Shown here one piece after another: positions 18,852 to 27,283 of a stretch of 43,833 nucleotides of DNA. The first letter of the stretch is position 1. Each line of letters starts with the position of its first letter. The DNA comes from an uncultured Prochlorococcus sp. (lineage in GTDB: Bacteria; Cyanobacteriota; Cyanobacteriia; PCC-6307; Cyanobiaceae). The translations under genes and the position numbers were made by a program. The DNA lies in assembly GCA_902589115.1 (NCBI GenBank), contig CACIRS010000009.1, positions 1 to 43,833 on the forward strand, read 5' to 3'. The notes under the pieces were generated by a model. It was given only the letters and a program-made list of their open reading frames with translations. It did not search any database and was not told the DNA's origin.

Positions 18852-19109
18852 TTACATCAAGGTGATTTTTTACAGTAACCGTTGAGTAATAGTTAACTTA
18901 CACCCAACGCATTTGGATACCAGCTTGACTTCCTTGAGAGAAGTATCAAGTTTGTGGTAACTGAATACAGTGTATTGATTTTTTCAGAGGAGATCGTGAA
19001 TACATTATTAATCAAGGTTTTGACAAGCATCATTAGATGAATAGAGGCGTTTGTCTGATAGGTGAGACTAAGTTTTGGCGAATGCTTTGGTTGAAGGTCA
19101 GTTCCCTAG

Positions 19110-20927
19110 TTATTCAGAAGCTTTCCACGTGCTTTCAACATGTAGTTCTTTGAGCTGTTTTGAAGTTGCTGTTCCAGGTGCTTCAGTCATCAAGCATCTG
19201 GCTTGTTGAGTTTTGGGAAATGCCATCGTTTCTCGAATCGAGTCCTCTCCTGAAAGGAGCATTACTATTCTGTCCAACCCAAAAGCAATTCCTCCATGAG
19301 GCGGTGCGCCCATTCCTAAAGCTTCTAAAAGGAATCCAAATTGTTCATTGGCTTGTTCAGAAGTTAGGCCAATGGTTTCCAAAACTTTTTTTTGTAAACC
19401 TGGGTTGTGAATTCTGATTGAGCCTCCGCCAAGCTCTAGTCCATTAAGAACAAGGTCATATGCTTGAGCACGTGAGGTGGGGAGTGTTTTGTGCCATTGA
19501 TCGGGATTATTTCCAATATCTTCATTATTTGGAGCACAAAAAGGGTGATGAAGAGCCTCTAGTCGGTTTTCATCGGGATTAATTTCAAACATGGGAAAGT
19601 CTACAACCCATAAGAAATTCCATTGATCATTTTCTTTTGATATAAGTTTTAAGTCACGAGCTAAATATTGCCTAACTCGATCAAGGGCTTTATTAACTAT
19701 TGAAGTTTTACCAGCTCCAAAAAGTATTAGATCACCTGCTTTTGCATTAGTTAGTTTAAGTAGCTCTGCTCTTTGATCTTTGCTGAGATTGTCTTTGATC
19801 GCTCCTATTGTGTCGATTTCATTTTCTTCTCTTACTCGTATAAATGCTAGTCCGCCTGCTCCTGCTTTTTGTGCCTCAGTAAAAACATCTCCACCAGGCT
19901 TGATTCGAACATTACTAATAGCATTATTGCCATTGGGAACTGTGATGCATTTCACTGACCCTCCAGCAGCAATTGCTCCTGAAAAGACCTTGAATCCAAT
20001 ATTTTTCATTAGATTATTTACTTCAATTAGTTCCATGCCATATCGCGTATCTGGGCGATCTGTTCCATACTTATTCATTGCTTCATGCCATGACATTCTT
20101 GGAAAAGGTAATTTTAATTCGATATTTTTCACTTGTTTCCATATTTCAGCTATTAACTTTTCATTCATTGCAAGAATTTGCTCTTGAGGCATGAAGCTCA
20201 TCTCCATATCTAATTGTGTGAATTCTGGTTGCCTGTCAGAACGCAAATCCTCATCACGAAAGCAGCGGGCTATTTGGTAATACCGTTCTATTCCTCCTAC
20301 CATGAGCAATTGTTTGAATAATTGAGGTGATTGAGGAAGAGCAAACCATTCACCACCACAAACTCTTGAGGGTACAAGGTAATCTCTTGCCCCTTCTGGC
20401 GTTGATCTTGTAAGGATTGGAGTTTCTATTTCTGTATAATTTTCACCTTCTAAAAAATCTCTAGCAGTTTTGACTACTTTATGACGTAATTTTATATTTT
20501 TATGCATCTTTTCTCTTCTTAAATCTAGATATCTATGACGTAATCTAATTTCTTCTTTCACATATTCATCATCATCATGAATTGATATAGAAAAAGGCAG
20601 GTTCCCTTTGATTTCATTTAGTATATTTAAGTCTTTCGCTAATATTTCTATCTCACCTGTAGCAAGTTTTTGGTTTACCGCTTCTTGCGGCCGACCTCTA
20701 ACTTGACCTTTGACTTGAATGACAGTTTCATTTCGTAGGTTTTCTGCAGTATTAAATAATTTAGAACCTTCATCAGGATCAACGGTTATTTGGACTGTAC
20801 CGCTGCTATCACGTAAATCTATAAAAATCACTCCACCATGATCTCTGCAGCGGTCTACCCAGCCGCAGAGTTGGACATTAGAAGCGATGTCCTTGCTAGA
20901 CAATTCGCCGCAGCTATTACTGCGCAT
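19110..20927 (-). CDS. aspS: aspartyl-tRNA synthetase
   Basis: A class II synthetase of the bacterial type, 605 residues. The N-terminal OB-fold anticodon-binding domain includes [20 protein letters not shown]. Motif 2 is [18 protein letters not shown] (about residues 217-234). The bacterial GAD insertion domain lies in the middle, with ITVPNG and [18 protein letters not shown]. Motif 3 is [13 protein letters not shown] near the C-terminus. The ATG at 20927 gives MRSNSCGEL, the usual family N-terminus, and is preferred over the in-frame ATG at 20960. Whether it also charges tRNA-Asn cannot be read here. gcvT lies 71 bases upstream on the same strand. Confidence 0.97.
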   Translation of the reverse strand: MRSNSCGELSSKDIASNVQLCGWVDRCRDHGGVIFIDLRDSSGTVQITVDPDEGSKLFNTAENLRNETVIQVKGQVRGRPQEAVNQKLATGEIEILAKDLNILNEIKGNLPFSISIHDDDEYVKEEIRLRHRYLDLRREKMHKNIKLRHKVVKTARDFLEGENYTEIETPILTRSTPEGARDYLVPSRVCGGEWFALPQSPQLFKQLLMVGGIERYYQIARCFRDEDLRSDRQPEFTQLDMEMSFMPQEQILAMNEKLIAEIWKQVKNIELKLPFPRMSWHEAMNKYGTDRPDTRYGMELIEVNNLMKNIGFKVFSGAIAAGGSVKCITVPNGNNAISNVRIKPGGDVFTEAQKAGAGGLAFIRVREENEIDTIGAIKDNLSKDQRAELLKLTNAKAGDLILFGAGKTSIVNKALDRVRQYLARDLKLISKENDQWNFLWVVDFPMFEINPDENRLEALHHPFCAPNNEDIGNNPDQWHKTLPTSRAQAYDLVLNGLELGGGSIRIHNPGLQKKVLETIGLTSEQANEQFGFLLEALGMGAPPHGGIAFGLDRIVMLLSGEDSIRETMAFPKTQQARCLMTEAPGTATSKQLKELHVESTWKASE

Positions 20928-20998
20928 AAGGAAAACTTCAGACGGAGAAGAGTTTCCCATAAGACCGTTTCAAGGTTTTCAAAAATGTTGTCATTTTT

Positions 20999-22108
20999 TT
21001 AGCTAGCCTTTCTATAGAAAGGCTTTTTAACGATTATTGCGCCAAATTGTTTCCCACGAATTTCTATTTCAAAGGAATTGTTTGGCTGTGCTAAGTCTTT
21101 GGGAATATATGCCATCGCAATAGCTGCATTCAAACTAGGTGACCAACTACCGCTTGTAACTTGACCAACGACTTGGTTCTTATAAAGAACGGGATATCCA
21201 TTGCGAGCAATTGCCCGATTCTCCAGTTTTAATCCAACTAATTTGCGATTTATTCCTTGCTGGGCTTGTTTCTCAAGAGCTTCTCTACCAATAAAGTCGG
21301 CAGGCATTTCAAGATTCACCAACCATCCTAATCCCGCTTCAAAGGGAGTTGTATCAGTATTCATGTCATTTCCGTACAGATGCATGCCTGCTTCTAATCT
21401 CAGCGTGTCACGAGCCCCTAGGCCGCAAGGAGTAACTTTTTGTCTGATTAATTCTTGCCAAAAGAGTTGACCTGCAGATGCAGGCATCAAAAGTTCAAAT
21501 CCTTCTTCACCTGTATATCCGGTACGTGATATGAATATATCCTCATTACTGATACTTTTGATAGAAACTTTTTTATGCCCAAAACGTGGTATTGATAAAA
21601 TTGATGAATCTGTAAGTGCTTCTAAAATTGTTCTTGATTTAGGTCCCTGTAAAGCCAATAGAACATTGCCATGCTTTGCATCTGATAAAACAATCTCTTC
21701 TTTGTCAAGATGCTTTTTGAGCCAATTTGTGATTTTTTTGTAATTTGCTGAATTTAATACTAAAAGAAGACTATTGGTTTGTTTTTGGTTGGGACCTAGA
21801 TCGTAAATTATTAGATCCTCAAGGATTCCACCGAACTGATCTAGTAGCAACGTATAACAAGCCTCTCCTGTTCCTATGCGATTTAAATCAGAAGGAACTA
21901 AGGCTTGCAGGTGATCCTTTATGTTTTTCCCTTCTAGAAGTACAACGCCCATATGAGAAATATCAAACAATCCCACTTCATTTCTTACTGCTTGATGTTC
22001 TTTGATCAGTCCTGAAAATTGCACTGGCATTTCCCAACCAGCAAAGGAGACCATGCGTGCGCCTTCTTTTTGGCATAGTTCAAATAAAGGTGTGCGATGA
22101 AGCCCCAT
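20999..22108 (-). CDS. gcvT: aminomethyltransferase (glycine cleavage T protein)
   Basis: GcvT transfers the methylene group of glycine to tetrahydrofolate in the glycine cleavage system, important for photorespiratory glycine in cyanobacteria. The 369 residues are normal. Signatures are the N-terminal RTPLFELCQKEGARMVSFAGWEMPVQ region, DISHMGVV, SRTGYTGEEGFELLMP (about 198-213), CGLGARDTLRLEAGMHLYGN (about 237-256) and the C-terminal VGQVTSGSWSPSLN barrel strand. No glycine riboswitch was recognised upstream. The other glycine cleavage genes (gcvP, gcvH) are not in this window. Confidence 0.96.
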   Translation of the reverse strand: MGLHRTPLFELCQKEGARMVSFAGWEMPVQFSGLIKEHQAVRNEVGLFDISHMGVVLLEGKNIKDHLQALVPSDLNRIGTGEACYTLLLDQFGGILEDLIIYDLGPNQKQTNSLLLVLNSANYKKITNWLKKHLDKEEIVLSDAKHGNVLLALQGPKSRTILEALTDSSILSIPRFGHKKVSIKSISNEDIFISRTGYTGEEGFELLMPASAGQLFWQELIRQKVTPCGLGARDTLRLEAGMHLYGNDMNTDTTPFEAGLGWLVNLEMPADFIGREALEKQAQQGINRKLVGLKLENRAIARNGYPVLYKNQVVGQVTSGSWSPSLNAAIAMAYIPKDLAQPNNSFEIEIRGKQFGAIIVKKPFYRKAS

Positions 22109-22243
22109 GTTTTGATTGTGGATTTGAATGGACTCTCTTAGCCAATTTTCTCAAACTGGAAGGAAAGCAGCAGATTTTGTTGTTTTGCAGTCAGTTTAGA
22201 AAACTCTTATTAGCCTGTGATTCTCTTGGGATGATCTATGCCC

Positions 22244-22474
22244 ATGAAAAAAAGCTGTAAAACCTGCCAGCATTGTGGTTTAGGTGAAAAAGAATCGAAA
22301 GCTTGGTGTGGGCTTAGACGAATCCATTTACATTCTGATATAGCCTTGTTTGCTCTTTGTCATCATTGGACTCAAAGAGAACCTCGTTTGCCAAAGATTG
22401 AATCAGTAACTTCTGAATCTTATCCTGAGCTTCAGCTTGAATTTAATCGCTCACTAGTAGTTAATGATAATTAA
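22244..22474 (+). CDS. small cysteine-rich hypothetical protein
   Basis: A 76-residue protein with CKTCQHC at residues 5-11, then AWCGLRRIHLHSDI and FALCHHWTQREPRLP. That gives five cysteines (5, 8, 11, 22, 39) plus three or four histidines in the first half, the look of a small zinc- or iron-binding domain. The C-terminal third is acidic and probably disordered. A second ATG two codons upstream (22238) is also in frame. It is divergent from gcvT and converges on speB. I do not recognise the family; the arrangement of cysteines makes coding likely. Confidence 0.65.
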   Translation: MKKSCKTCQHCGLGEKESKAWCGLRRIHLHSDIALFALCHHWTQREPRLPKIESVTSESYPELQLEFNRSLVVNDN

Positions 22475-22498
22475 TTTTTAGCATTATCAAAATCTATG

Positions 22499-23392
22499 CT
22501 ATTTATTTAATAGCATTATTATAGATCTACTTACTTTTGCTGCTAATAAACTACTTATACCTGATTGGTCTATTTGAGGAGCAAGTTCAACAATATCTGC
22601 AGCAATAAGATTATGGCTTTTTAAAATCTCTAATATTTTATTAAAATCTTGCCAATAAAATCCACCTGCTTCTGGTGTACCTGTACCTGGTAATACACTT
22701 GGATCAAACCAATCTAAATCTATTGTTAGATATATAGGGCATTTAATAAAAGGTTTTAATACCTTGGCTAGATGAGAAATTTTTTCCCCAGGAGCAAATT
22801 GAATCAGTTGATTTTTAGTTCTCATTTCTTCATATTCTCTTTTAGTGCCACTTCTAATTCCTATTTGAAATAACTTTTTGCTTGGGAGTACTTCTAGGCA
22901 TCTGCGCATTGAACATGCGTGACTAAATTTCGAGCCTTGCCATGTATCACGTAAATCAGCATGTGCATCGAGTTGTATTAAAATAAGATCGGGATTCTCA
23001 TTGGCAATTGCTGCAACAGAACCGGCTGTAATTGAATGCTCCCCGCCAAGTATTAGAGGTTTTATACCATTATTTAAAAGTAATTTTGTTGCAGTTTGTA
23101 CTTTTTGGATTACTGGCTCTGGAGCCCCTAAAGGTATATTGAGAGATCCAAAATCTACAAATTCAATTTCTTCAAGGTCATGATTTAAAGCAGGGCAATA
23201 AGTTTCTATCCCATTACTTACTTCTCTAATTGCTGCTGGACCAAACCGCGCACCTGGTTTGAATGATGTCGTTCCATCATAAGGCACACCAAATATCCCT
23301 ACTTTGCAATTTTTTGAATTTCTTTTTGAAGACATGAAGATTGCACCTTCTGTGTCGAATATTTCTGTGTGATTAACTTGCATTTCATTCAT
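22499..23392 (-). CDS. speB: agmatinase/ureohydrolase family
   Basis: A 297-residue ureohydrolase with all manganese-binding motifs: GGEHSITAG (about residues 116-124), LDAHADLRD (141-149) and the later [10 protein letters not shown] (223-232). The N-terminal [17 protein letters not shown] is typical of the agmatinase branch. Agmatinase hydrolyses agmatine to putrescine and urea. The start overlaps the speE stop by four bases (ATGA), so a polyamine operon is evident and supports agmatinase over arginase or guanidinase. Confidence 0.92.
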   Translation of the reverse strand: MNEMQVNHTEIFDTEGAIFMSSKRNSKNCKVGIFGVPYDGTTSFKPGARFGPAAIREVSNGIETYCPALNHDLEEIEFVDFGSLNIPLGAPEPVIQKVQTATKLLLNNGIKPLILGGEHSITAGSVAAIANENPDLILIQLDAHADLRDTWQGSKFSHACSMRRCLEVLPSKKLFQIGIRSGTKREYEEMRTKNQLIQFAPGEKISHLAKVLKPFIKCPIYLTIDLDWFDPSVLPGTGTPEAGGFYWQDFNKILEILKSHNLIAADIVELAPQIDQSGISSLLAAKVSRSIIMLLNK

Positions 23393-24258
23393 GCTTTTAA
23401 TTCTCTTTCAATAAAAGCGGGTATGGCTTCAAAAGCTCCTTTTTGCCATCTCGCACTCCAAACTTCACATTTAGCAGAGATTTCTTGAACTCTATGAAGC
23501 AGCGGATTTAAATAACGAGGTTCTTTTGCCGATGCGAAGCTCCAACTCCACCAACCACTTGGGTATATGGGTACCGATCCATAAAGAGGGTCAGCAAAGT
23601 TGAACACCTCTCGTAATGTGCGAATTATTGCAATATGAACTTGTTTAAACGCTTCGGGTGATTCGCTTTGAGTTGCAAATATTCCGCCAGGTCGAAGTAT
23701 TCGAGAGCATTGTTCAAAAAATTGTTTGTTGAATAAGCCTTGCGCTGGACCTGTGGGATCTGAACCATCAACAATCACAACGTCATAAGAATTTGTTGCA
23801 GCTTTATCTACCCAATTGATTCCATCTTGTATGTGAATATTCAAACGATGATCATTCCAGGCTGAACCTCCAATCAAAGGCAAATGCTTTTGACTTAATT
23901 CAACGACAAGACCATCAATCTCTACCATGTCTATATGTTCAAGACTTTCATAACGTAGACATTCCCGGGCAGTTCCTCCATCACCTCCTCCAATGATTAA
24001 AATCTTTTTAATTTCTTTAGCACTTGTTAACGCTGGATGAACCAAGCATTCGTGATAATGCTTTTCTTGAAGTTCAGTTGTCATCCAGCAACCATCTAGT
24101 AACAGTCCTTTCCCATAGAGAATGCTCTCAAAGATGGTTATTCGTTGATAAGGACTCACTTCTTCTAAAAGAATTTTTCCTCTCAGTCCAAATCGAGCAT
24201 CATTTAGATACTCATCAATCCATTCAAGGCAATCTAATTGCTGTTTTTTATTATTCAT
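23389..24258 (-). CDS. speE: spermidine synthase
   Basis: Transfers an aminopropyl group from decarboxylated S-adenosylmethionine to putrescine. The 289-residue protein has [27 protein letters not shown] (about residues 86-99, SAM-binding), the acidic [17 protein letters not shown] segment with the catalytic Asp, and [11 protein letters not shown]. It is first in a two-gene unit with speB. The 141-base gap to the small divergent membrane-protein gene presumably holds the promoter. Confidence 0.94.
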   Translation of the reverse strand: MNNKKQQLDCLEWIDEYLNDARFGLRGKILLEEVSPYQRITIFESILYGKGLLLDGCWMTTELQEKHYHECLVHPALTSAKEIKKILIIGGGDGGTARECLRYESLEHIDMVEIDGLVVELSQKHLPLIGGSAWNDHRLNIHIQDGINWVDKAATNSYDVVIVDGSDPTGPAQGLFNKQFFEQCSRILRPGGIFATQSESPEAFKQVHIAIIRTLREVFNFADPLYGSVPIYPSGWWSWSFASAKEPRYLNPLLHRVQEISAKCEVWSARWQKGAFEAIPAFIERELKA

Positions 24259-24399
24259 TATCAGATTTCTTCAAGTGTGCCATTTTATTGAGATTGTCTA
24301 AATTGTGATCTAAAGATAGATCATATAATTTTTTTGATTATCCCGCATAATGAAGTTTATTGATACATAATTATGGCATTTCTTCCTAGGTGGGAATAC

Positions 24400-24543
24400 A
24401 TGACTCCTAAAGCAAAAAGATTATTTCGAAAAGTTGTATATACTTTAATGATTTTAATATTAGCATTTTGGATTCTAAGAGCTTTTTTTCAATGGCTTTT
24501 AATAGCTTGTTTTGTTTATTGGATATGGAAAACTTTTAAATAA
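24400..24543 (+). CDS. small single-pass membrane protein, 47 residues
   Basis: An ATG preceded by AGGTGG at six-base spacing starts a 47-residue protein. It has a basic N-terminus (MTPKAKRLFRKVVY) followed by a long hydrophobic stretch rich in Trp, Phe, Leu and Ile and a short KTFK end. The pattern is a typical membrane-anchored small protein with the N-terminus inside. The frame is open to an ATG at 24373, but the ribosome-binding site favours 24400. Function unknown. It sits between speE and mazG. Confidence 0.6.
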   Translation: MTPKAKRLFRKVVYTLMILILAFWILRAFFQWLLIACFVYWIWKTFK

Positions 24544-24566
24544 ATTCATTAAAATGTATAATCAAT

Positions 24567-25382
24567 TTATAGACTTTTGAAGTAATATTTTGCATTATTC
24601 CATAGCTTTTGGAGCTTCTCATATGACATTTCTTTGAATTCAACTGTTTTAGAGGCTTCTACATAACTAAAACGTTTGAGGAATTTTTTATTTGCTTCTA
24701 TAATGGCTTCTTGAGGATCTAAATTCTTCCATCTAGCAATATTTACCAATGTAAAAAAAATATCACCTAATTCTTCTTGCTGATTTTTAGTATCATTTGA
24801 AATTAATTCATATTTAAATTCATTAATTTCTTCTTCTAACTTGCTCCATAGATCTTCAAAACTTTGCCATTCAAAACCTAATTTTGCAGCTTTTTTTGAT
24901 ATTTTCATAGCTCCAGAAAGACCATCTTGAGATTTGGTTTTTTCTATTAATTGTTGACTGATAGGACTTTTGGAATTTGAAATTGGTTTTTCATGTAATT
25001 TTATTCTTTCCCAATCTTCTTCTATGCTTTGCATATTTTTATTTTGGATCTTTTTAAAAACAGTTGGATGACGGCGTATCAGCTTTTCACTTATTCCTTG
25101 AGCAACATCTGTTAAAGAAAATCTATTCTCTTCATTTGCTATTTGTGAATGAAGCACCACCTGTAACAGTAAATCACCTAATTCTTCTTGCATATTTTCG
25201 TCGCCCCCATTTCGAATAGCATCTGCAACTTCATAAGCTTCTTCAATTACATATGGAATTAGTGATTTATGAGTTTGCTTAATATACCAAGGACATCCAT
25301 GTTTTTGAGATCTAAGAAGGCTAACAATATTAGTTAATTTCACTATTGCCTTATTGCATAGAGTTTGTTTGTTCCCTTTCAT
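24567..25382 (-). CDS. mazG: nucleoside triphosphate pyrophosphohydrolase
   Basis: MazG hydrolyses (d)NTPs to monophosphates and pyrophosphate, and in cells influences nucleotide and ppGpp pools. The 271 residues contain two tandem MazG domains. The first has CPWYIKQTHKSLIPYVIEEA and QEELGDLLLQVVLHS. The second starts near LGFEWQSFEDLWSKLEEEI and ends with QEELGDIFFTLVNIARW. The EExxE/ExxD metal-binding residues are visible in both. It stands alone on the minus strand, 24 bases after the DUF2227-type gene. Confidence 0.94.
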   Translation of the reverse strand: MKGNKQTLCNKAIVKLTNIVSLLRSQKHGCPWYIKQTHKSLIPYVIEEAYEVADAIRNGGDENMQEELGDLLLQVVLHSQIANEENRFSLTDVAQGISEKLIRRHPTVFKKIQNKNMQSIEEDWERIKLHEKPISNSKSPISQQLIEKTKSQDGLSGAMKISKKAAKLGFEWQSFEDLWSKLEEEINEFKYELISNDTKNQQEELGDIFFTLVNIARWKNLDPQEAIIEANKKFLKRFSYVEASKTVEFKEMSYEKLQKLWNNAKYYFKSL

Positions 25383-25406
25383 TTCTTTAATTCAAATCAA
25401 TTGTTT

Positions 25407-25895
25407 TTATTTTCGCCTTTTTTGACTCCATTCGGCTGGCAATGGGTCCCCATCTTTAATCAAATGAAGCCAAGCACTTGCTTCTATTCCAAGAATTATA
25501 AAAGTACTTTCTTTTGTATGATCGATCAAAAAATTTATTAAATCTTTAAAAATAAAGATTTCTTTTTGATTTAAGATATTTAAAGATTGAGCTAATAAAT
25601 AAATCAGGGTAAATAGATAAAGTACTCTCACAAGAGTCCCAATTAGAGGACCATGAGAAAAAAATGATCTATGACGAATTGTTTTTCTGTATGGCCACCA
25701 AATGAATCGAATGATTCCCCAACGCTTTAAACAGTTTGAATGTGTATCGAGATCTGGAGAGAACCAATAGCCGCCAAAAATAAAGCCTACGGCTCCAAGC
25801 AAGCCAGATTGCAGATCAAATAAGAGACCTAGGCAAATGCTAAATGGCAGAACCCATAGGCTTGTTGATTGATCGTGTTCTTTTCCTGAACTCAT
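25407..25895 (-). CDS. DUF2227-type putative metal-binding membrane protein
   Basis: A 162-residue protein with an early SSGKEHDQST segment. It also has GGYWFSPDLDTHSNCLKRWG (about residues 41-60) and KTIRHRSFFSHGPLIGT (71-87), with metal-ligand-like Asp and His residues, and an AWLHLIKDGDP end. Two or three hydrophobic segments suggest membrane association. This matches my memory of a cyanobacterial family annotated only as metal-binding DUF2227; no activity is known to me. It shares a strand with mazG and is divergent from the tRNA. Confidence 0.7.
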   Translation of the reverse strand: MSSGKEHDQSTSLWVLPFSICLGLLFDLQSGLLGAVGFIFGGYWFSPDLDTHSNCLKRWGIIRFIWWPYRKTIRHRSFFSHGPLIGTLVRVLYLFTLIYLLAQSLNILNQKEIFIFKDLINFLIDHTKESTFIILGIEASAWLHLIKDGDPLPAEWSQKRRK

Positions 25896-25954
25896 TATGT
25901 TATTTCTTTGTATATATTTAGTAGGGTGACCTGATAAGTCAGAATTGTCTTCAT

Positions 25955-26026
<72 letters not shown>

Positions 26027-26050
26027 TTTAATATTTTCACCTTTCAGTTA

Positions 26051-26395
26051 ATGGGAGAAGACTGTCGACTCAAGATCTCAGCACTTGCAGCAGTTGAACT
26101 GGCTCGGCAGGCTGCTTTTGCAGGTTCTCCAGGCAGCATGCATCTTGATTTAGTACAAGACAGTTGCGATGAAGGATGGATGCATATAAGGCTTCGCCCC
26201 GGTGATTTATCGGGTGTACCTGTCGCTAGAACAGACGGAATTACTGTTTATGCACCTTCTGAGCAAGTAAACCTTCTTCGAGGGTTAAGTCTCAATTATT
26301 ATGGTGATTTAAGTGGGGGAGGTTTTCTTATAAGTGCTCCATCTGGGGCAGAAAGTTGTGCATGTGGAGCAGGTTTTAGAGAGGTCAAAACCTAG
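26051..26395 (+). CDS. A-type iron-sulfur carrier (HesB/IscA-like), divergent
   Basis: A 114-residue protein with the length and fold pattern of IscA/SufA/ErpA carriers: LKISALAAVELARQ at the start, GVPVARTDGITVYAPS in the middle and GGGFLISAPSGAESCACGAGF at the end. The three cluster cysteines appear as Cys39, Cys103 and Cys105, with the 64-residue spacing expected for the family. However, the glycine-rich GGCSG around the first is replaced by QDSCDEGW. The start is set at ATG 26051 since the longer frame would run through the tRNA. Related proteins in cyanobacteria deliver clusters or act in iron sensing; the exact role here is unknown. Confidence 0.78.
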   Translation: MGEDCRLKISALAAVELARQAAFAGSPGSMHLDLVQDSCDEGWMHIRLRPGDLSGVPVARTDGITVYAPSEQVNLLRGLSLNYYGDLSGGGFLISAPSGAESCACGAGFREVKT

Positions 26396-26474
26396 TCATA
26401 ATAATATACATTGTTATTATATACTTAATCTTTAGCTTTTTAATTTAGCAAATTAAGAGTTCACAATGATTCTG

Positions 26475-26729
26475 CTATTCTTCTTCTGGAAATAAAATAT
26501 TTGCCAATTCATCTTCGTCTACATCATAAACACGTGCTAAACAGCTTTCGATTGCATTGGTCACTTCGCTTGGCAAAAAGCGCATTGCATTTAATGCATC
26601 TTCAGTAATTTCATCACTAAGGAGGCTTTCAGTATGTTCGAGCTTTTCATCATTGATTACAGCCATTACCCAACTTTGGTAGGCATAGACCAAATCTGAA
26701 AACTCTAGTTCGGGGTCGTTCAGGTCCAT
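26475..26729 (-). CDS. acidic 84-residue hypothetical protein
   Basis: I do not recognise the family. The protein is strongly acidic and mainly helical: MDLNDPELEFSDLVYAYQSW, a KLEHTESLLSDEITEDAL segment, and a C-terminal VDEDELANILFPEEE. There is no membrane segment or cysteine cluster (one Cys). It is divergent from the 155-residue unknown with 54 bases between start codons, so the two may share a promoter region. The coding bias looks normal for the window. Confidence 0.7.
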   Translation of the reverse strand: MDLNDPELEFSDLVYAYQSWVMAVINDEKLEHTESLLSDEITEDALNAMRFLPSEVTNAIESCLARVYDVDEDELANILFPEEE

Positions 26730-26783
26730 AAATTAAGTTACTGCCATATAGAGGCACCCCTATTTTGACTGTTGGAGGAGAAG

Positions 26784-27251
26784 ATGTCTGCCAAGGATCA
26801 TGAGAAAGCAATTCCTATTCAGGCAAAACTGTTTGATTTTGCCTTAACTGAATTGGTTCAACAACACAAAGAAACTTTTCAGCCGCTTTGGACACTTGAA
26901 AGTTGGGCGAAGTTTTTGATTTGGTTAGCTTTGAATTGTGGATTATCTGGAGAAAAGCAGAGTCTTGAATTTTTTGCAGAAGCCTTGGGCAATAGGTTAA
27001 GCAGTCGGATGAGAAGAATTTTCTTCGAAAGAACTTTAGAGAAGATTCAATTAAAGATTATTGCTGATCCGGCAGATACTGAGGTATTGATCATGTCAAT
27101 GGAAGTGGGAAAGGCTTTGCTTGAGGCTGATGTTGCAAAAGCTCTTGACCAAGTTGGATTAATTGATCTAGTTGTTGAAGATAGGAATTGTTGGAAATCC
27201 TTGAATGAGGTAATTGCAATTCCTTGGCAAGTTTCATCGTCTGAAGAGTAA
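26784..27251 (+). CDS. 155-residue hypothetical protein, helical
   Basis: The protein is not recognised. It is predicted helical, with [20 protein letters not shown] near residues 37-56, [18 protein letters not shown] near 78-95, and [20 protein letters not shown] later. There is no signal peptide and no true transmembrane helix. The ATG at 26784 is chosen because GGAGG lies at 26773-26777; an ATG-like start four codons earlier (26772) would sit within the ribosome site. It ends 32 bases before valS on the same strand and may be co-transcribed with it. Confidence 0.72.
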   Translation: MSAKDHEKAIPIQAKLFDFALTELVQQHKETFQPLWTLESWAKFLIWLALNCGLSGEKQSLEFFAEALGNRLSSRMRRIFFERTLEKIQLKIIADPADTEVLIMSMEVGKALLEADVAKALDQVGLIDLVVEDRNCWKSLNEVIAIPWQVSSSEE

Positions 27252-27283
27252 TTGAAACAATCTTTCGCCATTCATTTGCGAGC

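Noticed and set aside
18852-19109. A 46-codon minus-strand frame and a 38-codon plus-strand frame between pyrG and aspS
   Set aside because: Both are short, without ribosome sites and with unconvincing composition. The gap is better read as the pyrG promoter region.
22057-22260. 67-codon plus-strand frame across the gcvT start
   Set aside because: It is mostly antisense to gcvT and overlaps the better-supported Cys-rich gene.
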